Assembly: GCA_017962235.1 (NCBI GenBank)
Contig: JAGCVS010000016.1
Location: 28,097 to 92,096, forward strand
DNA: 64,000 nucleotides
Direction: 5' to 3'
Source of the DNA: Bacteroidales bacterium
Lineage (GTDB): Bacteria; Bacteroidota; Bacteroidia; Bacteroidales; UBA932
The stretch's first letter is position 1. Each line of letters starts with the position of its first letter. Below, piece by piece: positions 9,114-18,816 of the stretch. The notes under the pieces were generated by a model. The model ran no database searches, was not told the origin of the DNA, and was given only the letters and a program-made list of their open reading frames with translations. A program made the translations under genes and the position numbers.

Positions 9114-11039
9114 TTAATAACCGGGATTGGGAACCAGATTGGGATTGACGGCGATAGTACCGTTGCCAATCGGGAGATAATAATTGCTTACAGGGAATAC
9201 GGGATCCTTGGTCTTGCTGTCAATATGGTCTTCAAACTCTATCCAGAAACGGGGCTCGGCTGTACGTTCTCCCTTTTCATTCAGAGAAGCCTCGTACGAA
9301 GCCCAGTCAAGGACATAGGATATACCCCAGTGAGGTTGTGACAGCACTGTTTCAGCCTCTCTCCAGCGTCGCAGATCCCAATAACGATGGTCTTCAAAGC
9401 AGAGTTCGCAAAGACGCTCCTTGCGTATAGCCTCTCGGGTAATACCATCCAGATCAGCGACTCCGGCACGGCCGCGAATCTGGTTGACTGCATTCAGGGC
9501 ATCACCAGTACGGCCAACCTCAAAGCATGCCTCTGCATAGTTCAGAAGTATCTCTGCATATCTGAAGATGATATAATCAGTGGTTGAGCATACGAACCAG
9601 TTCATGCAATCACTGCCGGGTTCCAGATACTTTGCTACGCCAAAACCGGTATGATACAGGGAACCTCTTGCAAATTCATTCATCTGGTCGCCCCAGCACA
9701 TCAACTTGCCGTTGTAAGTGGGATGCGAGATGTCAAAGTAATCGCTGCCGTCAGGCAGGCGGATACCGCGGTAAAGACTCACAGTATCATTACCCCAGGG
9801 AGAACCCACGGCGTCTTTCCAATGATAGCCGTTGGTCCATACCCACGCCCGCAGACGAGGGTCACGGTCTCCCCACAGTTCATCCATTGTCCATGCCTTG
9901 GACTCCAGCACACTGTGATCAATCTTGCCTGAACGGCCGTCCACAAAGTCAAACTGCTCCACAAAGTCGTAATAAGGGTGGGCATATTGACCCACGCTCC
10001 ATGCATTGGGCTTGGGCGACATACAGATGTCCCAGCTCCAGAGGTCGGTGCTCTGGTCACCTGCATTACCGGAATGATGCTTTGCAAGCAACACCTCAGT
10101 ATTGTTCTTTACAAGGAATACATCTTCCAGATTCTTGACATAACCCTTGCCCATACTGCCCTTGTACAGTCCGTGACCGCTCTTGGTCATAATATCTTCA
10201 CAGGCCGTAATTACTATGTCGTAATAATCCTTGGGGTCTGCATCAATTCCCAGAACGCCGTCCAGCTGAACCGTGCCGTACTGGGCTATGCTGCCGGCAT
10301 AAAGGGCAGCGCGCGAAGCCAATGCCAATGCCGACCACTTGCTGGCGCGACCGCTTACAGGATTCTCTTCAAGATACTCTGCAGCATCAAGGGCTTCCTT
10401 GATGATAAAGTCCCAGCAATCCTTCTCTTTGTCGCGGGGAGGATATACCTCCTCTTCCCCAGCGTCAATCTTGGTCTCCTTCTTTATCAGCGGGACACCG
10501 CCGTAACGCTTGACCATTGCAAAGTAGTTGAAGGCCCTCAGGAAACGTGCTTCCGCCTCACGGGCCTTGGCATCGCTCAGGGTAGATGTCTGCATACTTT
10601 CTATGAAGTGATTCAGCTGACGGTTCAAATAGTAACCGTTGCTCCACCAGCGCAGATAGTTGCTGCTGTTCTGGATACCGTACATCTTCATGGGGTGGTA
10701 ATTGACCTGTGCACCTCGCTCGCTGTATTTAGCCTCATCTGCAATGGTGGTGGTATGAACAGGTCCCTCTCCCTGGGCGGAAAAGCCCAAGTTTGTGCTC
10801 CAGCCGTCCCACTGATAGAAATCGATATTGACAGGCGAGGTACCATAAGTACACAACGCATCGTTTATCATGAACACACTCATAGCGTAGAGGTTGGCCA
10901 GATGGCTCTCTATAAGGAAATCATCTTGCCATACCTGCGCATCGGTGTATTGATTGGTGGGTGTCTGATCCAGAGGATCGGTACAGGAAACAGCTGTGAA
11001 AAGAGCTGCCAGAATAAAAGCGTATAATATCTTTTTCAT
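9114..11039 (-). CDS. SusD/RagB-like outer-membrane nutrient-binding lipoprotein
   Basis: 641 residues from the ATG read at 11039. An in-frame ATG at 11075 would add 12 residues, but it lies inside the susC-like gene and puts extra residues before the signal peptide, so I use the internal start. The signal MKKILYAFILAALFTAVSC has the lipobox at its end, and CTDPLDQTPTNQYTDAQVW is typical of SusD mature starts. Typical SusD features follow: AREAEARFLRAFNYFAMVKRYG, a tetratricopeptide-like core, and a C-terminal IRGRAGV ... RKERLCELCFEDHRYWDLRRW segment. It caps the SusC barrel and binds the oligosaccharide. Confidence 0.93.
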   Translation of the reverse strand: MKKILYAFILAALFTAVSCTDPLDQTPTNQYTDAQVWQDDFLIESHLANLYAMSVFMINDALCTYGTSPVNIDFYQWDGWSTNLGFSAQGEGPVHTTTIADEAKYSERGAQVNYHPMKMYGIQNSSNYLRWWSNGYYLNRQLNHFIESMQTSTLSDAKAREAEARFLRAFNYFAMVKRYGGVPLIKKETKIDAGEEEVYPPRDKEKDCWDFIIKEALDAAEYLEENPVSGRASKWSALALASRAALYAGSIAQYGTVQLDGVLGIDADPKDYYDIVITACEDIMTKSGHGLYKGSMGKGYVKNLEDVFLVKNNTEVLLAKHHSGNAGDQSTDLWSWDICMSPKPNAWSVGQYAHPYYDFVEQFDFVDGRSGKIDHSVLESKAWTMDELWGDRDPRLRAWVWTNGYHWKDAVGSPWGNDTVSLYRGIRLPDGSDYFDISHPTYNGKLMCWGDQMNEFARGSLYHTGFGVAKYLEPGSDCMNWFVCSTTDYIIFRYAEILLNYAEACFEVGRTGDALNAVNQIRGRAGVADLDGITREAIRKERLCELCFEDHRYWDLRRWREAETVLSQPHWGISYVLDWASYEASLNEKGERTAEPRFWIEFEDHIDSKTKDPVFPVSNYYLPIGNGTIAVNPNLVPNPGY

Positions 11040-11056
11040 AACCATTTCTCGTTTAA

Positions 11057-14000
11057 TTATAATACAATGTTGCAACCGAGACTCATTGTGTACTGCTGGG
11101 GATATGAATAACCAACAGTACCCGTTGACTCAGGGTCGACTCCATATTGGCTGATATTGCTCAGGGTAAAGAGGTTCATACCGCCCGCATAAATGCGGAA
11201 CTTGGTAATGCCTATCTTCTTGGTGAGCCTTTCTGGGAACGTGTACCCTACTGCCAGATTCTTCAGGCGCACGTATGCGCAGTCCCTGTAATAGAAATCT
11301 GTAGTCCACCAGTTGGGAGTGGCTCCCGCGGGGCGGCAAATCAGAGCGGATGCATCGGCATTGTGGTTCTGGTCAAAGTACAGATTGCAATATGTAGAAG
11401 TGTTGTTGTCGTAGGAAAGGCCTATCGTATATCCCCAGGCCCCCTGGAACAGTGCCTGAAGGTCGATGCCTCTCCAGCCAAGATTAATAGTGAGACCACC
11501 CATCCAGTGGGGGGTGCTTCCCTTGCCGATAATCTGCTGGTCGCGCCAGTTTATCACACCGTCGTCGTTGGTGTCAAGGTATTTGATATCGCCGGCCCTC
11601 AACGTAGCGTTGTCGTTGTCAAGTTCGTCAAAGCTATAGGGCCATGATGCTACTTCCTCGTCGCTGGCAAACAGCCCGTCCGTCTTGTATCCAATCTGGC
11701 GGTCGGTATATTGTCCCACATTCTGATAAAGTCGTATACGATCAACGTCGGTCTCCTCTGCCTGGTCGTAATAAGTCCATTTAGTCCTGTTGTATGAGAC
11801 ATTGGCGCTAATATCGTAGAAGAAATCGCCCACGTGGTTGGCAGTACCAAGCATCACCTCAAAGCCGCGGGTGCGGGTTGCGTTCAGGTTCTCCTGAGGG
11901 AGGGTCGCGCCGAATGTGGTGGGCAAACTCTGACTGCGGTAGCCGGGGATGCCGGTGCGGTCACGCTGGAAGACATCCACCTCACCATAGAGCTTGCGAG
12001 ACCATACGGAGAAGTCGATACCGACGTTGTATATCCGCATCGTCTCCCAGGTAAGGTCTTCATTTGCAAGACCCTTGGAGATGAGGCCGTTATAGCTCTC
12101 ATCACCAAAGACATAGGAAAGGTCGTAACGATATCCCGTCAGATAGTTGAAATCTGCCACTGCATCATAGCCGGAAGTACCCATACTTGCGCGAAGCTTG
12201 AGCATATCAAATGCACTGCCTGCCATAAATCCTTCCTTGGCAATGTTCCAACCTGCCGATACGCTGGGGAAAAAGCCCCACCTGTGTCCCTCGGCAAAGC
12301 GTGAAGAGGCATCGGCACGGAGGGTGGCCTCGAACAGGTATTTCTCTGCATAGCTGTAATTCAACCTGCCAATCCAGGAACGGCGCCCGTAGTTGCTGCT
12401 GCCGGAGTCATTTACCGTTGTCTCCTTGTCGCCGGACATCATCTCCTCAATGATTGTTGAGTTGAAGTTCTCGCGCTTTGTCCAATAATTCCGATAGTGG
12501 CTCAGCGTGGTCTCGTACATTGCCAGAGCGGATACGTGATGCTGACCAAAATCGCGGTCATAGTTGAGTGAATACTGCTGAACGATGGTGCTGCCCATGC
12601 TTGTGTCCATACGGAGGCTGCTGGGAGCCACACTGCCGCCGGCGAATGCATATCTGTCGAGAGTCTCGTTATAAGTGTAGAACTGGCCCCTCTTATGCAT
12701 CCACTTCAGGTCGTTGGTTCCGTAAGTATAAAGCAGATTCGCCTTTGCCTTGAGTCCGGGTATATACCTGAAATTATACTCGGCGAAACCGGTAACCTTG
12801 AAGTTATTGTTGTTGGTACGGTAGTAACCGCTGTTATCGATATTAACTGCCCATATAGGTGATCCGTTCTGCATGTTTGCCCAGGAGAGCTTGTTCTCAT
12901 CAGGCAGATAAAGCGGATATCTGGGGTCTGCGGAGTAGATTATGCCCTGCCAGAAGTTGACACCGTCCTGATACAAATCACCGCCGGAAGGATAATTCTT
13001 GCAGTCCTTCATATACTGCATATTCATACCGGCGTTAATCTGGTCGGTCACTTTGGCTTCTACGTTAGTCTGGAAATTGAACCTGTCATAATACCCGCTG
13101 TTGGGTTTGAACTGCAGTTCCTGACGGTTGTATCCAAAGTAACCGTAGTATTTGATGCGGTCCGTACCGCCGCTTATTGACATGTTGTGATTCTGCTGCG
13201 GGGCATACTTACGGACAACCTCGTGATACCAGTCAGAGTTAAGATATGCGGGGTCTTCACCAAGGGCATAGGCCGCCAGGTCTTCTTCTGAATAGGGCAC
13301 CCTGTTGGGATTGCCTCCCTTGTTCAAATACACATCGTTCTGGTATTGCGCCCTCTGCAAGGCACTTGCCGGGAGAGTAGTTACGATGTTGCTCTGCATT
13401 GTAACTGAAGAGTTCACCGTTACTGTGGATTTGGCGTTTGCTCCGCGTTTTGTGGTAACCAGAATGACACCGTTGCCGGCACGGGCACCATATATGGAAC
13501 CGCTACCGTCCTTCAGGATGGAGATGCTCTCTATCTGTCCGGCATCCAGATTCTCGATGCTGCCTTCTATACCATCCACGATAACCAGAGGACTGCCGAA
13601 ACCACGGATGTTGAGACTTGCGTTATCCTGACCGGGCAGACCGGAAGTCTGCTTTGAAACCAGACCGGGAAGCTGACCGGCAAGGACATGGGTGGTGTTC
13701 ACTACCGGCGCCACATTGATCTTTTCCGATTTGATCTGCGCCACGCTACCCGTAAGCGTAGCGACGCGTTGCGTACCGTAACCTACCACCACCGCCTCGT
13801 CCAGGAATTCATTGTCGGTGACAAGCACCACCGTCATAGAAGGGGCCGCCTTTACATCCTGGGTAACATATCCGATGCAGGATATGGTCACAGAAGCCTT
13901 GTCGGCCACGATAATGGAGAAGCGTCCGTTCGCATCGGTAACTGCACCGTTGCGGTCATTGCCCTTCTCCACTACATAAGCGCCCACCACAGGCACGTTG

Positions 14001-14125
14001 TCGGAATCCACAACCGTACCCTTGGCCGTTATTCTGCCCTGCGGCTCGTTTGCTAAAGCGGTTAAGCAACCGCATATAAACAAAGCGAACAACGCAAATA
14101 CAGAAAATAATACTGATTTTTTCAT
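11057..14125 (-). CDS. SusC/RagA-like TonB-dependent glycan transporter
   Basis: 1022 residues. Signal peptide to about 26, a CarboxypepD_reg-like domain (about 30-105), a TonB-box-like stretch LDEAVVVGYGTQ (108-119), the plug (about 120-230, with LNIRGFGSPLVIVDGIEG and GARAGNGVILVTTKRG), then a long outer-membrane beta-barrel ending in YTMSLGCNIVL with the terminal hydrophobic residue expected for BAM insertion. It imports oligosaccharides across the outer membrane using TonB energy and pairs with the SusD-like protein encoded 17 bases downstream. No sigma/anti-sigma N-terminal signalling extension is seen, which fits regulation by the LacI-type protein rather than by an ECF factor. Confidence 0.95.
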   Translation of the reverse strand: MKKSVLFSVFALFALFICGCLTALANEPQGRITAKGTVVDSDNVPVVGAYVVEKGNDRNGAVTDANGRFSIIVADKASVTISCIGYVTQDVKAAPSMTVVLVTDNEFLDEAVVVGYGTQRVATLTGSVAQIKSEKINVAPVVNTTHVLAGQLPGLVSKQTSGLPGQDNASLNIRGFGSPLVIVDGIEGSIENLDAGQIESISILKDGSGSIYGARAGNGVILVTTKRGANAKSTVTVNSSVTMQSNIVTTLPASALQRAQYQNDVYLNKGGNPNRVPYSEEDLAAYALGEDPAYLNSDWYHEVVRKYAPQQNHNMSISGGTDRIKYYGYFGYNRQELQFKPNSGYYDRFNFQTNVEAKVTDQINAGMNMQYMKDCKNYPSGGDLYQDGVNFWQGIIYSADPRYPLYLPDENKLSWANMQNGSPIWAVNIDNSGYYRTNNNNFKVTGFAEYNFRYIPGLKAKANLLYTYGTNDLKWMHKRGQFYTYNETLDRYAFAGGSVAPSSLRMDTSMGSTIVQQYSLNYDRDFGQHHVSALAMYETTLSHYRNYWTKRENFNSTIIEEMMSGDKETTVNDSGSSNYGRRSWIGRLNYSYAEKYLFEATLRADASSRFAEGHRWGFFPSVSAGWNIAKEGFMAGSAFDMLKLRASMGTSGYDAVADFNYLTGYRYDLSYVFGDESYNGLISKGLANEDLTWETMRIYNVGIDFSVWSRKLYGEVDVFQRDRTGIPGYRSQSLPTTFGATLPQENLNATRTRGFEVMLGTANHVGDFFYDISANVSYNRTKWTYYDQAEETDVDRIRLYQNVGQYTDRQIGYKTDGLFASDEEVASWPYSFDELDNDNATLRAGDIKYLDTNDDGVINWRDQQIIGKGSTPHWMGGLTINLGWRGIDLQALFQGAWGYTIGLSYDNNTSTYCNLYFDQNHNADASALICRPAGATPNWWTTDFYYRDCAYVRLKNLAVGYTFPERLTKKIGITKFRIYAGGMNLFTLSNISQYGVDPESTGTVGYSYPQQYTMSLGCNIVL

Positions 14126-14152
14126 AGGCGTATTAGTTTGATATATTGTATT

Positions 14153-16747
14153 TTATAATATTTGCACAGTATGTGTTCCTCCATGGAGTTCCTTAACTGT
14201 ATCGCCCCACTCCACGGTCGCCTTCATATTTGCCGGGACGGTCACCTTCAGTTCGATGCCACTAGCGGTACGGTGCCATTCGCTCTTTATCAGGCCGCGG
14301 ACTGACTTGTATTCAGCCTTGGCCCAGTCCAGGCCTTCGGGTGTGCAGGGTTTGAAGACCAGCGTGCAGCCGCCGTCCGCATCCATTTCAAATCGGATTC
14401 CCGCCAGATACTTCACCATCCAGGCGCTAATATCGCCCAAGAACACGTGATTGGCAGATGAATCGCGAAAACCCACCATATCCAGCCGCCACACCTCTGC
14501 AAGAGTGGTCAGCCCCTGCTTGATCCATGCACCCCAAGATGGGATTTCTTCCTGACACATCATTTTGTATACGGTGTCTGCATATCCGTATTCCGCCAGC
14601 ACGCGCGGTACGAATTTGCTGCCCACGCTGCCAAAGTTCAGGAAGTAGTTATTATCCACTATGCTCTGGTTCAGATTGGCCGCAACCTGCGCCTTATATT
14701 CCTCCGGTACTATGTCAAACATCAGAGCCATTCCCTGCCCCGCCTGCGAACCGTTGCCATAGAGACATGTCTCCTTATTAAAATGCTTCCGGTTAATCAA
14801 ATCTTTCAAGAAAGAGGCTTTTTCCTGATATTTTTTTGCGTCGCGGCCCAGAATCTCCGCAAAGCGTGTCATCACCACATTCTGCCAGTAGTAGAAAATG
14901 GATGTGCTGTAATCGGTCGGAGTCGGGGTGTCGTAATAAACCCAGTCGCCGATACCGTAGGTTACGGTGCCGTCGGGGTCCAGCCGGCTGCCCAGATAGT
15001 CCAGATAGCGGTCGCAGGTCTCAAAGATGGTCTCGATGGCCATGGTGTCGCCGTAATAGTGCATCAAAGCGTCGGGCACCATGCAGAAGGCGGAAGCCCA
15101 AACGGGGCCGATCCAGTCCTCATAGCCCCAGCCGGCGGTGGGCACGATTCCAGGGACATTACCCTCTGCGTTCTGGCTATCAACCATATCGTTCACCCAC
15201 TTCTCATAAAAGGTGAGGCCGTCAAAATTCAGCAGGCCGAGGTCTATGGAGAGGTTGGCATCTGCAGTCCAGCCGTTCTTCTCGCGCTGCGGGCAGTCGG
15301 TGGGAATAGTCACCAGATTGTCCAGATAAGAGAGTTTGGAGGCTGCATTTATCTGGTTTATCAAATCGTTGGAGCACTCAAACTTGCCCACCGGCTCCAC
15401 ATCGGTATGGATAAAGAGTGCTTTGAGCGACTCTTTGGTAAGCACTATGGGAGCACTGGATGCTACCTCCACAAACTGGAATCCATGGTAAGTAAAGCTG
15501 GGGGTATAGGTTTCTTCCCCACCCTTGGCATAATAGATATCAGTCTGCATCTCAAAGTCTGGCTTCGGATAGAAGTAAATATCTATGTTGCCCATCTGCA
15601 GCGAACCGTCTTCTTTCCTGAGCTCGCCGTGACGCAGGGTAATCTTGGTACCCGGCTCAGCTCCGCTGAGAGTCAGCTGACTCACACCGGCAATATTCTT
15701 GGGGAAAGAGAACACATACAGAGTGTCTGAGAACTTCTTCATGTCCACAGCCTGCAACTCTTCGCAAAGGCGTGCGGGAGGGTTCTGCTGCGCCACCAGC
15801 TTTCCCGAAGGGGCCTCAACCGTTACGGCGGCCGCCCACGCACTGTCATCAAAGCCGGGCAGCTCCCAGCTTGCTATCTCTTCTCTGGCGTCGTAGATTT
15901 CGCCGCTATAGATATTATTGGAGAGATAGGGGCCTGTTGCGGTCTTCCAACTTGCGTCCGTAGAAATCACCGCTTTGCCTCCATCCTTATAATCAATATG
16001 GAGTTCGGCAATCATCCGGGCGCGGCCACGCCAATGGGCCTTTTCAAAATCCCAGGTGGCCACCGGCTCTATCTCATTGTAGAAGCCATTGCCAAGCACG
16101 GCTGCAATAGCGTTGGTGCCTGTTTGCAGCCAGTCGGTTACATCATAGACAGAGTAGAGATTGCGCTTGCTGTAATCGGTGTAGCCCGGATCCAGAGAGA
16201 TTGGACCGAGAGGCTTGCCGTTTATGCTAATCTTATAATAGGCGGCGGCGCTTACATACAGTCTGGCAGCTGCCACGTTACCCTCCGTATCAAACTCTTT
16301 ACGCAGCATAGGCGCCGGAGCGAAATCCTTGTCATGTCCGTCTGAAATCCACTGCGCCTGCCACTCGCTACCCGGCAGAAAAGCAGTCTCAAAGGTCTGA
16401 ACCTTGCTATTGAGAGTGGCGCCGCTCTCCATTTTGGTGGTTACGCGCCAGTAATATTTCGAAATGGACTCCAGAGGCTCGCCGGCATATGTTGTGCGCT
16501 GAATGGTAGTTTCCGTTTCGCCGCTGTCCCAAATCACATCGTTAAAAGAGGCGTCGCGCGCCACCTCAACTCTGAAGGAGGTCTGCATATCGTCAGCCGC
16601 AGAATACTCCCAGCTGAATCGCGGTGCCGGACTGTCAATACCCAGCGGCGCCGCCTGATATTCGCAGCGGGGGTTCAGGATCGATGCCCTCTGCTTGCAG
16701 GAAATTGCCAGCAGTATGATGACGATTATATATAATACCTTCTTCAT
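14153..16747 (-). CDS. GH78 alpha-L-rhamnosidase lipoprotein
   Basis: 864 residues with lipobox LLAISC (Cys17). The layout is that of bacterial alpha-L-rhamnosidases: an N-terminal fibronectin-like region (CEYQAAPLGIDSPAPRFSW), a carbohydrate-binding beta domain with GNGFYNE, the (alpha/alpha)6 barrel with TDCPQREKNGWTADANLS and a C-terminal beta-sandwich. In GH78 the DCPQR(D/E)xxGW motif lines the catalytic pocket. It follows the LacI gene by 1 base and precedes susC by 27 bases, so it is the first enzyme gene of the operon. It suggests that the glycan carries terminal alpha-L-rhamnose. Confidence 0.88.
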   Translation of the reverse strand: MKKVLYIIVIILLAISCKQRASILNPRCEYQAAPLGIDSPAPRFSWEYSAADDMQTSFRVEVARDASFNDVIWDSGETETTIQRTTYAGEPLESISKYYWRVTTKMESGATLNSKVQTFETAFLPGSEWQAQWISDGHDKDFAPAPMLRKEFDTEGNVAAARLYVSAAAYYKISINGKPLGPISLDPGYTDYSKRNLYSVYDVTDWLQTGTNAIAAVLGNGFYNEIEPVATWDFEKAHWRGRARMIAELHIDYKDGGKAVISTDASWKTATGPYLSNNIYSGEIYDAREEIASWELPGFDDSAWAAAVTVEAPSGKLVAQQNPPARLCEELQAVDMKKFSDTLYVFSFPKNIAGVSQLTLSGAEPGTKITLRHGELRKEDGSLQMGNIDIYFYPKPDFEMQTDIYYAKGGEETYTPSFTYHGFQFVEVASSAPIVLTKESLKALFIHTDVEPVGKFECSNDLINQINAASKLSYLDNLVTIPTDCPQREKNGWTADANLSIDLGLLNFDGLTFYEKWVNDMVDSQNAEGNVPGIVPTAGWGYEDWIGPVWASAFCMVPDALMHYYGDTMAIETIFETCDRYLDYLGSRLDPDGTVTYGIGDWVYYDTPTPTDYSTSIFYYWQNVVMTRFAEILGRDAKKYQEKASFLKDLINRKHFNKETCLYGNGSQAGQGMALMFDIVPEEYKAQVAANLNQSIVDNNYFLNFGSVGSKFVPRVLAEYGYADTVYKMMCQEEIPSWGAWIKQGLTTLAEVWRLDMVGFRDSSANHVFLGDISAWMVKYLAGIRFEMDADGGCTLVFKPCTPEGLDWAKAEYKSVRGLIKSEWHRTASGIELKVTVPANMKATVEWGDTVKELHGGTHTVQIL

Positions 16748-16748
16748 A

Positions 16749-17768
16749 TCAGTGGAGTTTCATTTCGCAGTTGATGGTTACGGTTGTACCTCTGGCGTCG
16801 GTGCCGTTCTCTATGTTCTCCAGCAACAGATCCACCGCTCTGGCACCCACCTGCTCGATTGACATGCGGGCAATGCTCATGTTGGGAAGCAGGATTTCAA
16901 AACCCGGCAGCGAATGGAAGCAGGCCCAGCCTGCTCCCCCCTGCGGCATTATTCCACGGTTTGTGAAATGGACATAAGTAGGAAGCACCAGCACGTGGGT
17001 GGTAAAGAAAAAGCCGTCAAGATCCGGCACCAGCCGCAGCAAATCGTCCAGCTCGTCCTCCACCATCTTCTGGTTATAGACGGAGGTAACATCGCGGATA
17101 AGCCGGGTATCAACGGGGATGCCGGCATCCTCGAGTGCCCTTACATAACCAGCCTGACGGGCCTTCATATTAACCAGATTATGGGCTGTGGTAAACATGG
17201 CTATCTTGCGGCAGCCCTTTTCAATAAGATTGCTTACCAGACGATAAGAACTCTGCTCATTGTCTACCACAACAGACGGGATGTCGCTTCCCGGCACGGC
17301 ACGGTCGGCAAACACCAGCCGGCCGCCGGCATTGGTGAAACTGTCCACCCAATCGGCACCTTCTGTGGGCGTGACAATAATGCCGTCCACCTTCCTATAT
17401 GAGAAAGTACTCACGAGGGAGGCCTCGCGTTTACAATCAGACTCGGATGTGGCTATCATCACGGTGTAGCCCTGCTTTTCTGCCTGACTCACCACCGCCT
17501 TGGCGATGCTTGAATAAAACGGGTCTGAAAGCGAAGAAATCAGAAGACCGATGGTCTTGGAGCGTCCGATGCTGAGGCTACGAGCCAGCATATTGGGCTG
17601 ATAATTGTGCTTTGCCGCAAACTCTTTTACTCTTTTCTGGGTTGCAGGGCTGATGCGCCGACTGTCACCCTTGCCGGAGAGTACCCAACTTACCGTGGCT
17701 TTGGACAGACCGAGAGCCTCGGCAATATCGTTTAACGACAGATTTGTTTTTGCAGTTTGGGCAGCCAT
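16749..17768 (-). CDS. LacI-family transcriptional regulator of the utilisation locus
   Basis: 339 residues. The N-terminal helix-turn-helix (about 10-30, LSLNDIAEALGLSKATVSWVLSG) and the hinge helix (PNMLARSLSIGRSKTIGLLI) are typical of LacI/GalR. The rest is a periplasmic-binding-protein fold (about 65-335) for a sugar effector. It is the first gene of the minus-strand locus and is preceded by a perfect 18-base palindrome that covers its presumed transcription start, so autoregulation is likely. Most Sus-type loci use hybrid two-component, ECF or SusR-like regulators; a LacI protein at the head of the operon is less common. The effector is unknown, probably mannose- or rhamnose-related. Confidence 0.92.
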   Translation of the reverse strand: MAAQTAKTNLSLNDIAEALGLSKATVSWVLSGKGDSRRISPATQKRVKEFAAKHNYQPNMLARSLSIGRSKTIGLLISSLSDPFYSSIAKAVVSQAEKQGYTVMIATSESDCKREASLVSTFSYRKVDGIIVTPTEGADWVDSFTNAGGRLVFADRAVPGSDIPSVVVDNEQSSYRLVSNLIEKGCRKIAMFTTAHNLVNMKARQAGYVRALEDAGIPVDTRLIRDVTSVYNQKMVEDELDDLLRLVPDLDGFFFTTHVLVLPTYVHFTNRGIMPQGGAGWACFHSLPGFEILLPNMSIARMSIEQVGARAVDLLLENIENGTDARGTTVTINCEMKLH

Positions 17769-17770
17769 TT

Positions 17771-17788
17771 TACTTAACCGGTTAAGTA
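17771..17788. promoter_or_regulatory. LacI-type operator, perfect 18-base palindrome
   Basis: TACTTAACCGGTTAAGTA is a perfect inverted repeat with a central CG step, the form bound by LacI/GalR dimers. It ends 3 bases before the lacI start codon and lies just downstream of a minus-strand -7 box (17794-17801). A bound repressor would sit on the transcription start. It also lies upstream of the divergent kinase operon promoter. A near copy occurs at 22778-22791. Confidence 0.82.
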
Positions 17789-17793
17789 CTTTA

Positions 17794-17801
17794 CAAAGTT
17801 A
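17794..17801 (-). promoter_or_regulatory. -7 box of the lacI/utilisation operon
   Basis: Read on the minus strand this is TAACTTTG, matching the Bacteroidetes -7 consensus TAnnTTTG. It would place the transcription start about 7 bases further on, inside the palindromic operator. The -33 element is weak, with a CAAA (TTTG on the minus strand) at 17826-17829. Confidence 0.6.
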
Positions 17802-17815
17802 TAAATATTTTTTCT

Positions 17816-17823
17816 TACTTTTG
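17816..17823 (+). promoter_or_regulatory. -7 box of the ROK kinase operon
   Basis: TACTTTTG fits TAnnTTTG and lies 18 bases before the ATG at 17842. No clear TTTG -33 element is visible. The operator at 17771-17788 lies upstream, where a bound LacI protein could either hinder or leave this promoter free. Confidence 0.55.
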
Positions 17824-17841
17824 TACAAAACAGAAAGATTT

Positions 17842-18816
17842 ATGAACAATATTTTAGGACTTGACATCGGCGGCACCAAATGCGCCGTGATATATGGAGT
17901 TTTGGAGAACGGGATGCCCCGGATTGAGGATAAGATCCGCTTTGACACCACCTCCGCACCTGAGACGATAGAGAACCTGCTCTCCAATACGGAGAAGATG
18001 ATGGCGAAGCATGGCCTTACTCCGGAAAGTACCGGCGCGATTGGCATCAGCTGCGGCGGGCCTCTCTCCAGCGCCACCGGCGTGGTGATGTCACCTCCCA
18101 ACCTCCCCGGCTGGGACAATATCCCAATTGTGAATCTGGTGGAAAAACGCACCGGCGTCAAGGCCAACCTGCAGAACGACGCCAACGCCTGCGCCCTGGC
18201 GGAGTATAAGTTCGGCGCCGGCCGAGGATGCCGCAACATGGCCTTTCTGACTTTCGGCACCGGCCTTGGAGCAGGTCTGATAATCGACGGCAAGCTCTAC
18301 AGCGGCACCAACGACAACGCCGGCGAACTTGGCCACATCCGCCTCTCCGAATTCGGCCCGGTTGGCTATGGCAAGAAGGGCAGCTTTGAGGGGTTTGCCA
18401 GCGGCGGCGGCATTGCCCAGATTGGCAAGACATTCGTGATGGAGGCCATCCAGAACAACAAGAAGGTATCATGGTGCGCACCTGACAAGGTGAATGAAAT
18501 CACTGCCAAACATATTGCAGAGGCAGCAGCCTCAGGCGATGAGATGGCCATCGAGATATATCACACCTCCGCACGTTATCTGGGCAAGGGGCTCTCCATA
18601 GTGATTGATATTCTCAACCCAGAGCTCATAGTTATCGGCAGCGTTTATGCCCGCAACGAAAAGCTTTTCTACGATGAGATGATGAAAGTGATTCGTGAAG
18701 AAGCCCTCGCCGGCGCCGTTGCCGTATGCAAGGTGGTTCCCGCCGCACTGGGCGAAGCCATCGGCGACTACGCATCGCTCTCAATCGCCGCCAACCTGAT
18801 AGAGATGCAGCAGTGA
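17842..18816 (+). CDS. ROK-family sugar kinase without the zinc cysteines
   Basis: 324 residues from the ATG at 17842. An upstream in-frame codon exists, but it would read through the operator and promoter. The nucleotide-binding start is LGLDIGGTK (8-13), the catalytic aspartate is in NDAN (Asp113), and the sugar-binding GELGHIR motif has Glu162 and His165. Where most ROK kinases have CxCGxxGC, this protein has VGYGKKGS (174-181), so the three zinc cysteines are Val, Tyr and Ser. The fold and catalytic residues are otherwise intact. It probably phosphorylates a hexose in the cytoplasm, perhaps mannose released by the locus. Its stop overlaps the start of the transporter gene by 4 bases. Confidence 0.87.
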   Translation: MNNILGLDIGGTKCAVIYGVLENGMPRIEDKIRFDTTSAPETIENLLSNTEKMMAKHGLTPESTGAIGISCGGPLSSATGVVMSPPNLPGWDNIPIVNLVEKRTGVKANLQNDANACALAEYKFGAGRGCRNMAFLTFGTGLGAGLIIDGKLYSGTNDNAGELGHIRLSEFGPVGYGKKGSFEGFASGGGIAQIGKTFVMEAIQNNKKVSWCAPDKVNEITAKHIAEAAASGDEMAIEIYHTSARYLGKGLSIVIDILNPELIVIGSVYARNEKLFYDEMMKVIREEALAGAVAVCKVVPAALGEAIGDYASLSIAANLIEMQQ

